A DNA stretch of 64,000 bases from Terfezia claveryi (GCA_015179025.1 WHUX01000165.1:1-64000), one strand, 5' to 3'; counted from the first letter of the stretch, positions 11,523 through 23,553 are shown. Numbers and translations: made by a program. Notes: generated by a model not told the origin, from the letters alone.

Positions 11523-14274
11523 TGAAGCTTGGGAAGCCCTATATCTTGTCTTCCATGCAATCTCGATAGTCGACCTCGTCTACTATTGTTTTTGCATCCG
11601 AGTCCTGCTCCTCGATTTCCTAGAGAGCTTTCTAGTACCTTCGTATGCATACTGGGTTTCTTTTACCATTCTTGATAATCTTTCAGATGTCAGTGACAAG
11701 AGCTTCCTTTGCAACTCTATTGAAAGCTCTGCCCTGCTGTATGTCAAACTCTGATTCCAATACTTTTTTGGCTTCTTCTTCTCGCTCGTCGTCAGTGTCT
11801 GAATCCCAATCCTGATGTAGGAAGCTGACGGCTGATTCTTTACCAGAAGGGCTAGAATTTGGATGCCCAACCTGGATCTGTTCCTTCCTTGCTGGGTGTA
11901 TTATCGCTGAATGGAAGGATGCCGTCTCTATGGCTTCCCTTGATAGTTCTTTATTGATAGCCTCGGTTCCCTCGTTGAAACCATATGGTGTCTTGCAAGT
12001 CCATACCTGTTGTTCCCTCGGTAGGACCTTTTCCTTTCTTTTCGACTTCTTGTCTCCCTTTCCTCTCTTATATAATGGATAGCCTTGCTTAATGGGGGTG
12101 TCGGTGTCTAGTTTGGGTAATGACCCTATTTCTTTGGCGGCTTCCTTGTTCTCCCCCTCATTCTTTTTGGGGGGAGCATCCAGTTATGTTGTTACTTGGC
12201 TTCGGGCTTTTTGGGACGGAGTAGCGTTGGTAGTCCTTGATGGTCGTGGTTCTACACATGACGGATCGCCATGCCTCATGATGGTGTCGGTGCCTAGCTC
12301 AGGTGATATCGATGCTGCTTCTTTGGCGGCTCCTTTGTTCCCCCCCTTTCCCCCTTTCGGAGAGGCGTCCAGTGTTGTTGCTTTGCTTGTTGCTTGGACC
12401 ACTGGAACCCCGGGCTGGGGGGGCGTCGGTTCCTTTGCCGTTTGCTCTAGAATATGTTTTTTGGAGCTTTCTCTCTCCTTTTCCCCCTTTTGCGGTTTTG
12501 GGAGGATTTTGGGGGTGGTGGTTGCCTTTGTGAACGGCATTGAATTAACTGTTGGTAGGGCCTTGGCCCCTCCGCATTCTCGTGGGGCGCCATTGTAAGC
12601 GTACTGACTGTAGTTGAGAGTCGGGTTCTTGGTTTCTTTGTTGCACGTGATGGTGTTGCCTGTCATCGATGAGTCTTCCTTTGGAGGTGCCGAAATGGTG
12701 CCGGCAGGGAGAGGAAGAGCTGGTTCTATAGAGGGTGTTGGTCATAGGGAGGGGCTCGGGGTATCCTGTATGTTACGTAGGTCTATAACTTCGGGAGAGG
12801 GGGTTGAGATTATTGCCAATAGTCCTCCTGTAGTTGCCAATGGTGTGCCTCGGGGAGGTGGTGGTGGTATGTATGGTGGTGAGAGTGGTGACATCGAGCG
12901 GCTTCCAAACACAGGCGAAGTGGCTGGTGGTGGTATGTATGGTGGTGAGAGTGGTGATATCAAGCGGCTTCCAAACACCAACGAAGCGGCTGATGACCGG
13001 CCAGCATCATATGGGTGTAGCTTGGATGCTTCAATTGTCTTTTTGATAATGTTGACGTCCTTATGTAGTTCCCCTATAGCCTCGTATATTTTGAGTCTGT
13101 CCTCAGAGTCTTTTGCCCTAGATGCCACCCCCTCCTCCCTGATTGCTGCCATTGCCATGTTGAGACTTGCCATGAGTCGGTCCTGTATAAGGGTCAGCTC
13201 CGTGCCCTGGGCTCTCATGTGTATGTTGAATGTCTTCGCCAGGTCCTCGTACACCCTAGTGGTTGCTTCTTGTGCGGTAGCTATATTGCGGAGGCCTTTC
13301 TTGGTCTCGGTCCTTTGCGTCTCACAATGGTTTGAAACATCGTTCGCGATTTGGACTAGGATTATGCTATGTGCCTCTGTCTTCTCTCTCTCTTCTTTGC
13401 TTATCCCTGCTAGCTGTGAAACCCTATTGGACACGTCGGACATGGTCTTCTGGACCATAACCTCCATTTGATCAAAGCGGTCCCCTTCCAGAGCTGACCT
13501 ACTATCCCAGTCCTTAATCGAGTCGTCCTGGCTCCTTGTTTCATAGCTATCCTTCGTAACGTCAACCTGGCTCATTGGTTCGTCCAGTGCTTCGTTTCTG
13601 AACTCATGGAAAGGAGGGGAACTGGGGGTGTCTATTGTCTCTTGGCTGTCTTGGAAGACCGTCTCCGTATCCATATTGTCTCTAGCTGTCTCTTCTGGGC
13701 TTGTTAGAACGCTTTCGCTTCCTATTGATGCCTGTAAGTCTGGTATTTCATTCAATCTGAGTCTGATTGCTTGGTCCTAGGAGTCGGGTATTTCCGCAAA
13801 GCCTAGGCTTAGTGCGTCATCTGCTGTCGTGGTGGGGGAGAGATGTTGGGGGCGAGCTGGGATTGCTGTGTTATCCGAGCCCATGTCCGAGTCCGAATCG
13901 CTATCTGTGTCTGGTTTTGGGCCTGTTCGCTGCCCGATGGAGAGGCCTGGGTGGTTGCGCACGGTAATTGATTCGCGGATTTGCTCCCCTACTGGGTCGA
14001 CAGCTAGAACGGCGACATCTGGGTCGAGGAAAGCCTCATAGATTTCATCTACAGACCCTTCTCTCGTGAATTCTGGGAGACTTTCTGGGCTCTTCTCCAG
14101 GATTTAGTAGCCTCTGGCTATTGCGCGGTCTACACTTTCCGGCTGGATTGCTGCCGCTCCGAATGTACTGTAGCTGTTGAGAGTTCTGTATGCAATGCCT
14201 TTGATTATCACAACGAGGCGTCCGCTGTCTTTCCATCCTTGAGTAACGGGGTGGAACATGCGCCTTGGGGCCAT
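11523..14274 (-). pseudogene. LINE ORF1, N-terminal part
   Basis: Starts MAPRRMFHPVTQGWKD at 14274. The largest open block (13755-12742, 337 aa) has an acidic/Ser-rich start and a long helical region with QIANDVSNHCETQR and DSEDRLKIYEAIGELHKD, likely a trimerising coiled coil as in LINE ORF1 proteins. A proline/serine-rich repeat (SPLSPPYIPPP twice) follows, then a basic Lys/Pro-rich region (12666-12184) and DWDSDTDDEREEEAKK near 11790. Several stops, such as that after AIARGY, interrupt it. The G2 insertion at 11522 separates it from its zinc-knuckle end. Confidence 0.65.
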
Positions 14275-14358
14275 GTTCGAACCGTTATCTTGTGTTGAGC
14301 GCCAGGTGAAACTATACCCAACTAGTGTGGTATGGTTTGGAGGTCACGTGACAGATAC

Positions 14359-14489
14359 GGCAGGGTGTTATGACGGTAGGGTGTTATGACGGCGGGGTGT
14401 TATGACGGCCTGATGCTATGACGGTAGAATGGAGCTGTTATGATGGCGGGGTGTTATGACCGTGGATGTTGTGACGATGGGGTGTTTTG
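14359..14489. repeat. 16-bp tandem repeats upstream of LINE ORF1
   Basis: About seven imperfect units of GGYRGGGTGTTATGAC lie 85 bp upstream of the ORF1 ATG. 5' UTR tandem repeats are a common place for LINE promoters, but that role is inference. Confidence 0.7.
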
Positions 14490-15029
14490 TTCCGTTAGCC
14501 GGCTGGGATGGTATACTGTTATTGGTTTTTATTGGTCGGTCGGTGGTGTGGGAGTTATCAAATCCCTGATAGGTTCTTGAAGGTGTGATCGGGCAGTGTT
14601 GCTCGATGTGGCAAACACGCTGAGATACAGTGTGGGCCAGAAGAGTTGCAGGTTATCGTGAGGATTGAGAACTTGAACGGCGGGGGAAGGTATGAAGATG
14701 TGGACTTGGGAATATAGAATTGGGATATAGTGAGCTCGGCCTCGAGCTCTATCTGATGAACTTGTTTTGGTGCCCGGGGGCCTTCTATGTGTTGAGCTGT
14801 GAACAAATCCGCACTTTTTGGACTGCTGTGAGGTGTGTTGCTGTCCGAAGAGAAGTGGCACGACAGTGAACAAGGGCGCTCAGCCCCCCTTTCGCATGCG
14901 GGTGCCGTACTACTCAATGCCTGGCCTGGTAATAGTCATATTGGGAAATCGTAGTCGTGGTACTGCGAACGAGACAAGTACTGCGATATGTGCGGAGTTC
15001 ACGCTTTGTGATATATCCCGTAGGAATTG
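14490..15029. other. Non-coding stretch, possible LINE 5' UTR
   Basis: No convincing gene. Two overlapping minus-strand open frames of 114-119 aa are Ser/Pro/Thr-rich and resemble no family I know. The 5' boundary of the LINE probably falls here, but no target duplication is visible. Confidence 0.4.
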
Positions 15030-15258
15030 ATGCATGCGCGGGCTTATATAAGTATATATATGCGAGAAACCCATGTGCTCGCTGCTTATATATATATATT
15101 GGAGAAATCCATGCATTCGCGGGCTTATATATATATACATATATGCGAGAAATCCATGCATTCGCGGGCTTATATATATATATATATGCGAGAAACTCGT
15201 GCTTTTGGAGACTTATATATATATGTGCGAGAAACTCGTGCTTTTGGAGACATATATA
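15030..15258. repeat. AT-rich tandem array flanking the deleted DNA transposon (left)
   Basis: About five units of roughly 45 bp combining TATATATATA with GCGAGAAATCCATGCATTCG. The same type of unit flanks every end of the DNA transposon (17542-17892, 53300-53343, 62010-62040). It could be the preferred target or an outer part of the element. Confidence 0.75.
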
Positions 15259-15345
15259 TGTTCTGGTCCGTTCCGGGATCCGGGCCATACCGGTATGGCC
15301 CGGTCCATACCGGTATGGACTGGATATCGCAACGGACCAGGCCGT
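15259..15345. repeat. Terminal repeat (A end) with two ACCGGT palindromes
   Basis: Starts TGTTCTGGTCCGTTCCGG. It contains the perfect 14-bp palindrome CCATACCGGTATGG at 15285-15298 and 15305-15318, separated by CCCGGT. Confidence 0.85.
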
Positions 15346-15387
15346 TATGGGATTAAATTGTTCAATGTCACGGATAGCAACAAGGAT

Positions 15388-15645
15388 TTACCACAACACC
15401 ACAGCGGCCACAGCGACATTAAAAGTACTAAATAGGGACATATCCGATATGAAGGTAATTTTGTAGCAACATTTGGTCAACGGAGATAACATAAGTGACC
15501 TATCGAAGAAAATACTCAGTAGAGGTATACCCGAAATGAAGGTTATTATGTAGAGAAACATTAGGTCAAAGAACAAGAGGTTGTAGCATGCGAAATAGTA
15601 GCCTTTAAAGATCATGATACCATAACTTCTTTGCAACAAACACAA
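15388..15645 (-). other. Short hydrophobic open frame shared with the long copy
   Basis: An 85-codon frame encoding a very hydrophobic stretch (LLFFDLMFLYIITFISGIPL). The same frame is readable in the long copy (about 61610-61770, plus strand) with a few substitutions and an earlier stop. It could encode a membrane peptide, or be chance conservation within a transposon end; I do not claim it as a gene. Confidence 0.25.
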
Positions 15646-16030
15646 GTGTTTTAACCATTGCTTTGCTTAATTACACTCTTACAAGTCTCTACAATATTAC
15701 ACTCTTACAACCAGCGGAAGCATGCAAAACACCATTATCTAGAGCCAGCGGAAGCATGAATTGCATGCATATATAGAGGCCAAAAAGCCATCATTTCTAT
15801 ATGTTTGTCTTCTCATTCGTTTCCCATATATGGGTATTTCCTCCTTTGTGCTAGGTTTTGCCAATTGCAGGAGGAGCCCCAACCGACGCGGCGGGATGAT
15901 TGTAGGTAAGACATGTAATCTGGTTTTAAGACAGCGGCAAGACACGGCAAGTCCCTATTTCCAAGGTGTGCCCGGCTGGGACTTAGAGCTTTTCTCCTGT
16001 TCATTCCTTCCAAATAATTTTGCTCGCTCA

Positions 16031-17005
16031 ATTCTACCTGGTTTGCTCGCTCATTTTCTCGCTCATTTTCTCGCTGATTTGCTTGCTCGATTCTAGGCTG
16101 ATTTGCTCGCTCGATTGTATGCTGATTTGCTTGCTTGATTCTAGGCTGATTTGCTCGCTCGATTATATGCTGATTTGCTCGCTCGATTATATGCTGATTT
16201 GCTCGCTCGATTATATGCTGATTTGCTTGCTCGATTATATGCTGATTTGCTCGCTCGATTATATGCTGATTTGCTCGCTCGATTCTAGGCTGATTTCCTC
16301 GCTCGATTATATGCTGATTTGCTCGCTCGATTATATGCTGATTTGCTCGCTCGATTATATGCTGATTTGCTCGCTCGATTCTAGGCTGATTTCCTCGCTC
16401 GATTCTATGCCAGTGGTGATTTCCTTGCTCAATTCTCTGCTGATTTCCTTTCTCAATTCTAGGCTGATTTGCTTGCTCGATTCTACGCTGGTTTGCTCGC
16501 TCATTTTCTCGCTGATTTGCTTGCTCTTTACTGATTTGCTCCCTCGATTATATGCTGATTTGCTCGCTCGATTATATGCTGATTTGCTCGCTCGATTCTA
16601 GGCTGATTTCCTCGCTCGATTATATGCTGATTTGCTCGCTCGATTATATGCTGATTTGCTCGCTCGATTATATGCTGATTTGCTCGCTCGATTCTAGGCT
16701 GATTTCCTCGCTCGATTCTATGCCAGTGGTGATTTCCTTGCTCAATTCTCTGCTGATTTCCTTTCTCAATTCTAGGCTGATTTGCTTGCTCGATTCTACG
16801 CTGGTTTGCTCGCTCATTTTCTCGCTGATTTGCTTGCTCTTTACTGATTTGCTCCCTCGATTGTATGCTGATTTGCTCGCTCGATTGTAGGCTGATTTCC
16901 TCGCTCGATTCGGTGATATCCTTGCTCAATTCTCTACTGATTTCCTCGCTCAATTCTAGGCTGATTTCCTCGCTCTATTCTAGGCTGAGTTGCTTGCTCA
17001 ATTCT
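16031..17005. repeat. 24-bp minisatellite (about 40 units)
   Basis: Unit TGATTTGCTCGCTCGATTAT plus ATGC, with variants (ATTCTAGG, ATTGTATG). A larger segment (about 16300-16530) is duplicated at 16605-16860. Because 24 is a multiple of 3 and stops are rare, several frames on both strands stay open (octapeptides such as LICSLDYM); these are not evidence of coding. The long copy has the same repeat at 53863-54190 and 56570-56760. Confidence 0.9.
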
Positions 17006-17394
17006 AGCAGATATCCAGGTTAATATGGACAGTGAATTGCAGGCTCATATGGACGGCGAATCTAGGATTCTAGGGACGCGGATGTGAAGGCTGGTACAGA
17101 TGGGGGTTTTGGGGCGCAGCGTGTTAGATAGCCTTATTAGATAATCGTGAGAATAAAATGGATTATTTCAAAATGCATATAATGCAGGTGAACTACAAGA
17201 ACAAGCGCGGTAGCGCGGGCGCGGATATGCTGGGAGACCATTTGCGTTGGAGTTTGGAATGGGATGGTGACTGCGTAGAGAGTAGAGGTTAAGGTAGACA
17301 TGAATCTAGGAATATGGCATCAAATGATTTACGTTGGTTAGGCCAAATAAGTTGGGTGTGCGTAAGGAAATATAAGAAGATATGAATATTTATG

Positions 17395-17541
17395 CCATCC
17401 CGGAACGGCCTGGGTAATCTCGCAATCTCGCAACGGCCCGGTCCATACCGGTATGGGGGGCCATACCGGTATGGCCCGGGCAATCCTGGAACGGCCCGGT
17501 CCATACCAGTATGGCCTGGAATCCCGGAACGGACCAGAACA
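17395..17541. repeat. Terminal repeat (B end) with three ACCGGT palindromes
   Basis: Perfect CCATACCGGTATGG at 17443-17456 and 17461-17474, and one variant at 17501-17514 (CCATACCAGTATGG). It ends CGGAACGGACCAGAACA, the inverse of the A end, followed by TATA. Confidence 0.85.
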
Positions 17542-17892
17542 TATACATGGAAATCATGCATTCCTGGGTTATATATATACATGGAATTCGTGCATTCGCG
17601 GCTTACATATATTCATGGAATTCATGCATGCACGGCCTCTATATTGTGTATTCGCAGCCTCTATATATATATGTAAATCTTGCATTCGCGGCCTCTATGT
17701 ATACATGTAATCGATATATACTAGCCGTGAATGAACGAACTCCATGTACATATATAAGCCGCGAATGCATGATTTCCATGTATATATATAAGCCACGAAT
17801 GCACGAATTCCATGTATATATATAAGCCGAGAATGCACGAATTCCATGTATATATATAAGCCGGGAATGTACGAATTTCATGTATATATGGG
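17542..17892. repeat. AT-rich inverted tandem array flanking the deleted transposon (right)
   Basis: About ten units of roughly 33 bp (TATATATAAGCCGCGAATG with CATGAATTTCATG-like remainder). They run one way up to about 17710 and the opposite way afterwards, forming a large palindrome. Confidence 0.75.
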
Positions 17893-18067
17893 CGGCGAAG
17901 CTAGGCTTCTAGCCTATTCCCCATAACAAAAGGGCTTGGCGAGTACTCACGAGTAGCCTGTGAGTCGGCGCGAGTTGGCTTCTCATGGATTGCCATCGGT
18001 GCGAGTCGGTGTCGAGTAGGAAAAATAGTTGGCAAACTCGCCTCGAGTTGGGCCGATGCGTACACTA
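17893..18067. repeat. Repeat module M, copy 1
   Basis: About 175 bp starting GGCGAAGCTAGGCTTCTAGCC (an inverted repeat around AAGCTAGG/CTTCTAGC). It is rich in CGAGT motifs and present in the same orientation at 62051-62225, where it is heavily changed by transitions. In both places it lies just right of a DNA transposon copy. No coding content is visible. Confidence 0.65.
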
Positions 18068-20070
18068 AAGGTTGGTCTGGGATCTCCAGGGGCTTCAGGG
18101 TCCCATAAGGAGCATGATGAGTAGACTTAGCATCCTTGCAAACATGGCAGTTCCGTATGTACCGCTCTACCTCCTTCTGTTAGTTAATCCATGTATATTG
18201 CCTAGCTAGTAGCTCTAACGTTTTAGCTACCTCAGGATGACCCACAGCCAGGGTATCATAGTGTTCCTTGATCAGCTGCATCCGCAGGTCCCCTTCAGAT
18301 ATATAGAGCCAATCTAGATGGTATAGAAGGCCATCCTAAGTAGTGCACTCAGCTAGGGAAATCTTAGTGTGATGGCACTGTCCAGACTCCACTGTGGTGA
18401 TTATATCCTTAACTAGGTCGTATCCGCAGAAGGAGATCTGCTCCAGGGTTCGCTTTAGCTTTAGCATCAGTATCAATATCACTATCAGTATCAGCATCAG
18501 CATCAGCATGGCTATTGGCCACTAGGTCAAGATTTTCAGGTTTCAGTACTACCTGATTTTGGTACTTCAGCCTTTCATCCCTCCCATTAGGGAGATCTCC
18601 TGATCTCCTAGTCAAAGCATCCGGTTTCCCACTAGCCTTTCCTGGCTGGTATTTGATCTTGAAGTTGAACTGAAATAGGAACTCTAACCACCTAGCCTGC
18701 TGCCGGTTAAGCAGCTTGGTGGTAGTGAAATACCCAAGGTTCTTATGATTGGATAGTACCTCGATAATTCCCTTGGCTAACTCCAGGTGTGGCCTCCACT
18801 TCTCGAATGCTCACATAATAGCCATTAACTCCTTATCATAGATTGTATAATTATACAATGCCAGGAAGTGCTTTTTTGAGAAGTATAGTAGTAGGTAGAG
18901 CATGCCATTATCATCATTCTAGGACAGGATTCCTGCGGAGATATAGTCGGGGGCATCAGTTTCGACAACACACTCCTGTTCGTGGTTGAAATAGGCTAGG
19001 ATCAGTGCTGAGCAGAAAGCTTTCTTGAGGTTCTAGAAGACGGATTGGGCTTTTGGATTCCAGTGGAAGGCCCTTTTCATCAGGTGTGAGCCACCTTCTA
19101 CCATCGTTTTCGTCAAAGCCATTAGGGGTGCTGTGATTTTTGTGTATCCCAGGATAAATCGGCAATAGAAGTTGGCAAATCCTAGGAAGGCTTGTATATC
19201 CTTCAAATTGGCTGGGGTTTCCCACTCTTGTATTGCAGCAACTTTGGTGGGGTCTATCCTAATACCTTCCGTAGTTATGATCAAGCCCAGGTACTTCACT
19301 TCTTGAATGTAGAATTCACATTTTTCAGGCTTAAGGTACAGCCCAGCCTGCTCCAGCTTCTTTAAGACTTGCCTGACATGTATTTTGTGCTCTGCCAGAG
19401 TATCTGAATAGATTAAGATATTGTCGAGGTAAGCCATGCAGAACACATCACGAAAGTCTCGCGGAGTATTGTTAATAAAGTGTTAGAAAGAGGCCGGGGC
19501 ATTGGTTAAGCTGAAGGGCATAACGTTGTACTCGAAGTGGCTATAACATGTCTAGAAAGCAGTTTTTCACTCCTCCCCCTCAGCGATCTGTACCAGGTTG
19601 TATGCCCCTCTCAAGTCCAATTTGGGGAACCATTTTGCTTTGGAAAGCCTAGCTAATATCTCCTGAATTAGAGTTAGGGAGTACCTGGTTTTGACCGTTA
19701 TCTTGTTCAGGCTATAATAATCAACACACAACTAAAGAGAGCCATCCGATTTCTTCATGAACAATACAGGAGTACCCATTGGGGAAGAGCTGTGCCAAAT
19801 GAAGCTCTTATTCAAGTTCTCCTACAGGTACTTCTTTAGGGCCTCTAATTCCACTCGGAATATTCCATAGAGGGGGCTATAAGGGAGAGTTTTTCCTTTA
19901 ATCAGTGGAATTGGATGGTTATATTGTCAATAGGGGGCAAGCTTTTCCGCAGCCTTCTCTGAAAACAAATCAATAAACTCATAGTACTCATCTGGAACCA
20001 AGAATCTCCACTCCTCCTTATACCTAGTCTTGTTAATTTCCAGATTGATTTCATAAATTGAGAGGGTATG
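18068..20070 (-). pseudogene. G3 pol, RT to integrase remnant
   Basis: Order on the minus strand: RT fingers and palm (about 20000-19400), RNase H (19230-18650), linker with Asp-rich repeats ([15 protein letters not shown], about 18470-18510), H2C2 zinc finger and start of integrase near 18190-18068. The catalytic box reads YLDNILIYSD (YLDD to YLDN). Many Trp and Gln codons are now TAG/TAA. It aligns closely to G5 24629-26520, which shows what has been lost. Confidence 0.85.
20066..20070. repeat. Target-site duplication of G4 (GTATG), partner at 32099-32103
   Basis: GTATG abuts both LTR ends of G4. Removing G4 plus one copy restores the G3 frame. Confidence 0.9.
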
Positions 20071-20562
20071 TGTAACGGCGTAGGTCGATGGCTGTGGCTA
20101 TAACTAAAGACGTGACTCTAAGGAGTGCACAAAGACGAAACTATAACCGTAGATTGGAGTATCAGGACAAAAGGCAGAGTCTGTATTACCAAGGTTATAA
20201 TACAAGATGTTGCGTAAGGAACAAGAACAAGAAATGACAACTAAGGCTTAATATATACACGATTGCCGTAGCCAAAGGAGTGGCGCCCGACTAACTTGAC
20301 ATCACCTGTGATTGCAGGTGATACTCCGCGATCCACCTCTCTAATCCCTTCTAGTATTAAGACAATCGAACAAGCCTGCTGACACTCGAACAAGCCTATT
20401 CGGGTGTCAAATACCTCGCAAGTAAATTCAAATACCATGCTGACACTCGAACAAGCCTGTTCGGGTGTCAAATAGCTCGCAAGTAAATTCAGATACCGTG
20501 CTGACACTCGAACAAGCCTGTTCGGGTGTCAAATAGCTCGCAAGTAAATTAACGCCGTGACA
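20071..20562 (-). repeat. 3' LTR of G4, with tandem hairpin units
   Basis: A 492 bp LTR. It holds a hairpin ATCACCTGTGATTGCAGGTGA (20301-20321) and about three 61-bp tandem units containing the imperfect palindrome GACACTCGAACA...TGTTCGGGTGTC (about 20380-20545). The 5' LTR has the same layout and length. Confidence 0.9.
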
Positions 20563-20576
20563 ATATCCCCTCCTTA
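20563..20576 (-). promoter_or_regulatory. Polypurine tract of G4
   Basis: TAAGGAGGGGATAT in element sense directly precedes the 3' LTR, in the position expected for the plus-strand primer. Confidence 0.8.
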
Positions 20577-20596
20577 CGGCCGAAGTCCCTTGAGGC

Positions 20597-22884
20597 TTAG
20601 TCTTCGTCTTCCGGCAATGGTCCTGGTTTGCTCGAATTTCGCCTGTGGAAGTCATCAATAGCCTTGAGTTTGTTGATGTTTGTTGCCGGTTCCCAGTCTG
20701 GTCTTTCAAACCCTACCAATTTCACTAAGTACTCTAATTTCTTCCTCTGAAGACGAGAATCCAAGATTTCTTCCACATGCTACTCTTCTTTATTATCAAC
20801 TATCACTGGTGGAGGTGGGGGATTGTATTGCCTAGGTAGGGGATTATTGTTTACCAGGTCGAGAAGTGAAACATGCTGGACTCGATGATAATGCACACTA
20901 GCGGGGAAGTCGAGTTCGTATGCATAGGGGGATATGACCTTTGTAATCTTGTAGAGGCCAATCCGTTTATGGTCGAGCTTTCTACTTGGCCATTGTGTTG
21001 TAATGTGCTGGCTATTAAACCAAACCAGATCTCCCTCCTTGAATACTGGAGCATTATCTCGTCCTTTGTCTGCTTGCTCCTGTTGCCATGCCTGCGCCCT
21101 ATCCATCTCGTTTTGTAAGTGTTCCCTTATTTCCTTGATCTTTCCGGCCACCTCTATAGCACTCCGCTCATCAGGTCGTATGGGCTTTTCCTCGAAATCA
21201 AATTGCCACAGTGGGTCATAACTATAATTCGCAAAGAAGGGAGATGACTCAGTTGTTTCAGAAGCTTGATTATTAGCTGCAAACTCTCCGAGATGCAACC
21301 AGTTCTCCCAGTCATCCTACAAATAATTAACATACACCCGTAAATATTGTTCTAGAGTGGTATTGACTCGTTCGGTCTGGCCGTCAGTTTGAGGGTGAAA
21401 CTGTGTGGACAGGAGAGGTTAAATCTTAAGCACTTGACAGAGAGCTTTCCAAAAGTGAGAGATGAATTGAGACCCACGGTCTGATACAATTGTTCTAGGA
21501 AGACCATGAAGACGGAAGATATGCCGAGCATATAGATCTGCTAATTGCTCTGCAGTAGTGGTATCACAACAGGGAATAAAGTGCCGCATTTTAGTTAGTC
21601 GATATACTACTACCAAAATTGCGTTGTATCCATTTGACCAGGGTAGCCCAATAATGAAATCTATAGAGATATCTTGCCAAGCACCTTGGGGAATTGCGAG
21701 TGGTCGAAGAATGCCGTATGGGGCATGTCGTGTCGTTCGAGCTCGTTGACAGGGGTGACAATTGTGTACATACTGATCAACATCCTTATGCATTTTTAGC
21801 CAATAATATTGTCACGAGATAAGCTTAAGTGTCTTGGATCGCCCTGGATGCCCCGCTGCTGGGATATCGTGATGGTCCTGGATTAGACGTAACTTTAGAG
21901 GCATATAATTTGGTACATATATCCGCCTACGATATTTTAGCTTTCCATTATCCTCTTCACATTCGGCTAGTGAGATGTCCTTAGATCGCTTCTCTCCTTG
22001 TTGCAGCTTAGCTAATGTCTTTCTTGGCAGTGGATCAACTTCAAAACCCCTATTAAACAAGTCCTCTAGTTCCAGCTCTTCTACTGTCACATTGATTGTT
22101 AAATTGTGAGGTTTGAGAATGACTTGATTTTGAAACCTTATACGTTTATCTCCTTCCTTTGGAAGGTCTCCTGACCTTCTTGTTAATGCATCTGGTTTTC
22201 CCCCTGCTTTACCTGGACGGTAAACTATCTTGAAGTTGAAGCGGGAGAGAAATTCTGACTATCGAGCTTGACGGCGGTTGAGGAGCTTTGTTGACATAAA
22301 GTATTCTAGATTTTTGTGATCTGAAAGTACTTTGATTGGATGGGGGGTGGATTCCAATTCAGCTCGCTATTCTTCGAAGCATCGGATAATAGCCATTAAT
22401 TCCTTATCATAAATCTCATAGTTGCATTCAGTTGGTGAGTGCTTCTTAGAGAAGTAAGCAACAGGGTGAAGTATGCTATTATCGTCATATTGCGAAAGAA
22501 TTCCAGCAGAAACGTAGTCTGATACATCTGTTTCTACTATAATCTCACAGTCGGGATCAAAATGCTGGAGAACGGAAGCGGAAGTAAACGCTGTTTTAAG
22601 GTTATGGAATGCCTTCTGGCATTCGTCACTCCAATGCTAGGTTGTATTTTTTTTTGTTAGTTTCACGATAGGAGCCACAATCTTGGAGAAGTCTTTGATA
22701 AACTGGCAATAAAAATTGGCGAATCCTAGAAAAGCATGAGCATCATGAAGGTTAATTGGGGATTCCCAGTCCATTACGGCCTTAACTTTAGCTGGATCCA
22801 TTTGTATCCCTTCTGCTGAGATAATCATGCCCAGGTAGTAGATCGTGGTCTTATGAAATTCTCACTTCTCGGGTTTTAGGTAGG
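20597..22884 (-). pseudogene. G4 pol, C-terminal part: RT end, RNase H, integrase, chromodomain
   Basis: Continues the RT cut by G5 (KPEK, YLGMIIS, AEGIQMDPAKVKAV). RNase H spans about 22600-22200; the H2C2 finger ends at NCHPCQRARTTRH. The integrase (21793-20780) has ISIDFIIGLPWSNGYN, TIVSDRGSQF and a [12 protein letters not shown] segment near 21370. A chromodomain (about 20790-20600, VEEILDSRLQRKKLEYLVK) ends at a TAA at 20597. Stops are few but real, for example a TAA after [16 protein letters not shown] sequence near 21320. Confidence 0.87.
22880..22884. repeat. Target-site duplication of G5 (GTAGG vs GTAGA at 28991-28995)
   Basis: Five bases abut each LTR end and differ only at the last position by a transition. 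The interrupted G4 RT frame (VGLY / LKPEK) is restored when G5 and one copy are removed. Confidence 0.8.
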
Positions 22885-23377
22885 TGTAACGACGGCTCTA
22901 GGGACAGGGCGACCAAGGGGTACGTCGGGGCAGTGGCAAAGGGGAATCGCACACGTAGGAGCGCTACGTGTATGATCTGGGGAAAGGCTAGGGATAAGGC
23001 AAGGGCAAGAGGCAAGAGAGGCCGAGGGCAAGGGGCGTGAGATACGCGGAGGCAGTTGCCACGTGTGTCGGAGGGAGGCAGTTGTGCTGCAGAGCTGTTC
23101 ACGAGACAAGAGGGTGCACAAGGGAGATACACAGCGTTGGGAGAGGCAAGATCCTATATTAGGTATACAAGACGTTGGATGGGGATCCAACGAGAGGGCG
23201 GAGAGAGCAAGCTATATATACAGGCTTCCTTCCTGGGCAAGGCCACCGGAAGGAATAAGGTTCCCGAGACCCCTTATCTTGGGAACAGAGATAACAATGA
23301 TATCAACCAACAATAACGAGAGTCGGACGGAATCCCGTCTGACTCTCAAACCTGGCTAGGAAAGGACAGTTGTGACA
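22885..23377 (-). repeat. 3' LTR of G5
   Basis: TGTCACAACT...GTTACA in element sense, 493 bp, near-identical by eye to 28497-28990. It is followed at 23378-23391 by the polypurine tract TAAAGGGGGGATAG in element sense. Confidence 0.92.
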
Positions 23378-23553
23378 CTATCCCCCCTTTAGGCTCGGAG
23401 CCCCAGCGACGCAAGGCAAGGCGAAAAAACAAACAAACAAGACAGGCGAATAACCAATAACCCATAACACAACCCCAACGCCGGACAACCTGACAACAAC
23501 AGAAACAACAATCATAATTCCAACTCCAAATCAACGAAGACAAGACAAAAATA

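Larger units (their letters stand above)
773..14274 (-). mobile_element. Tad/I-like LINE retrotransposon, interrupted and 3'-truncated by G1
   Basis: Non-LTR retrotransposon on the minus strand with two reading frames: ORF1 (gag-like, zinc knuckle; 14274-11523 joined to 5387-4346) and ORF2 (endonuclease/exonuclease/phosphatase fold, then reverse transcriptase; 4293-773). It is split by gypsy element G2 in ORF1 and by a 1.38 kb unknown segment in the endonuclease. Its 3' end is cut by G1, so RNase H, 3' UTR and tail are not in the window. The 5' limit is uncertain: the first ORF1 ATG is at 14274 and the 5' UTR probably extends toward 14.9 kb. Several stops and shifts make it inactive. The clade assignment comes from domain order and motif style only. 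Confidence 0.8.
15259..17541. mobile_element. Internally deleted, non-autonomous Ginger-like DNA transposon
   Basis: A 2,283 bp copy with inverted ends starting TGTTCTGGTCCGTTCCGG, flanked by TATA on both sides (15255-15258, 17542-17545). Its left 440 bp match 61390-62009 of the long copy in reverse, and its right 1.8 kb match 53344-57060 in reverse. The transposase and small-ORF region (about 57.1-61.4 kb) is missing. The junction lies near 15705, between the remains of the 26-bp array and the GCGGAAGCATG repeats. No transposase is encoded, so it would depend on the long copy. Confidence 0.8.

Noticed and set aside
12614..13471. 285-aa plus-strand open frame
   Set aside because: Antisense shadow of LINE ORF1 (13755-12742), which has the sensible composition and context.
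14529..14917. Overlapping 114-119 aa minus-strand frames upstream of the LINE
   Set aside because: Ser/Pro-rich low-information frames in the likely 5' UTR, with no motif.
15739..16031. Frames giving CLKTRLHVLPTIIPPRRLG in the deleted transposon
   Set aside because: The long copy has a frame-changing 28-bp insertion in the same segment (near 56842), so coding is not conserved.
16020..16953. Long open frames of octapeptide repeats on both strands
   Set aside because: The 24-bp unit lacks stops in several phases, so open frames arise automatically on both strands. No start context, no non-repeat domain, and the equivalent region in the long copy is broken by a SINE-like insert and another array.
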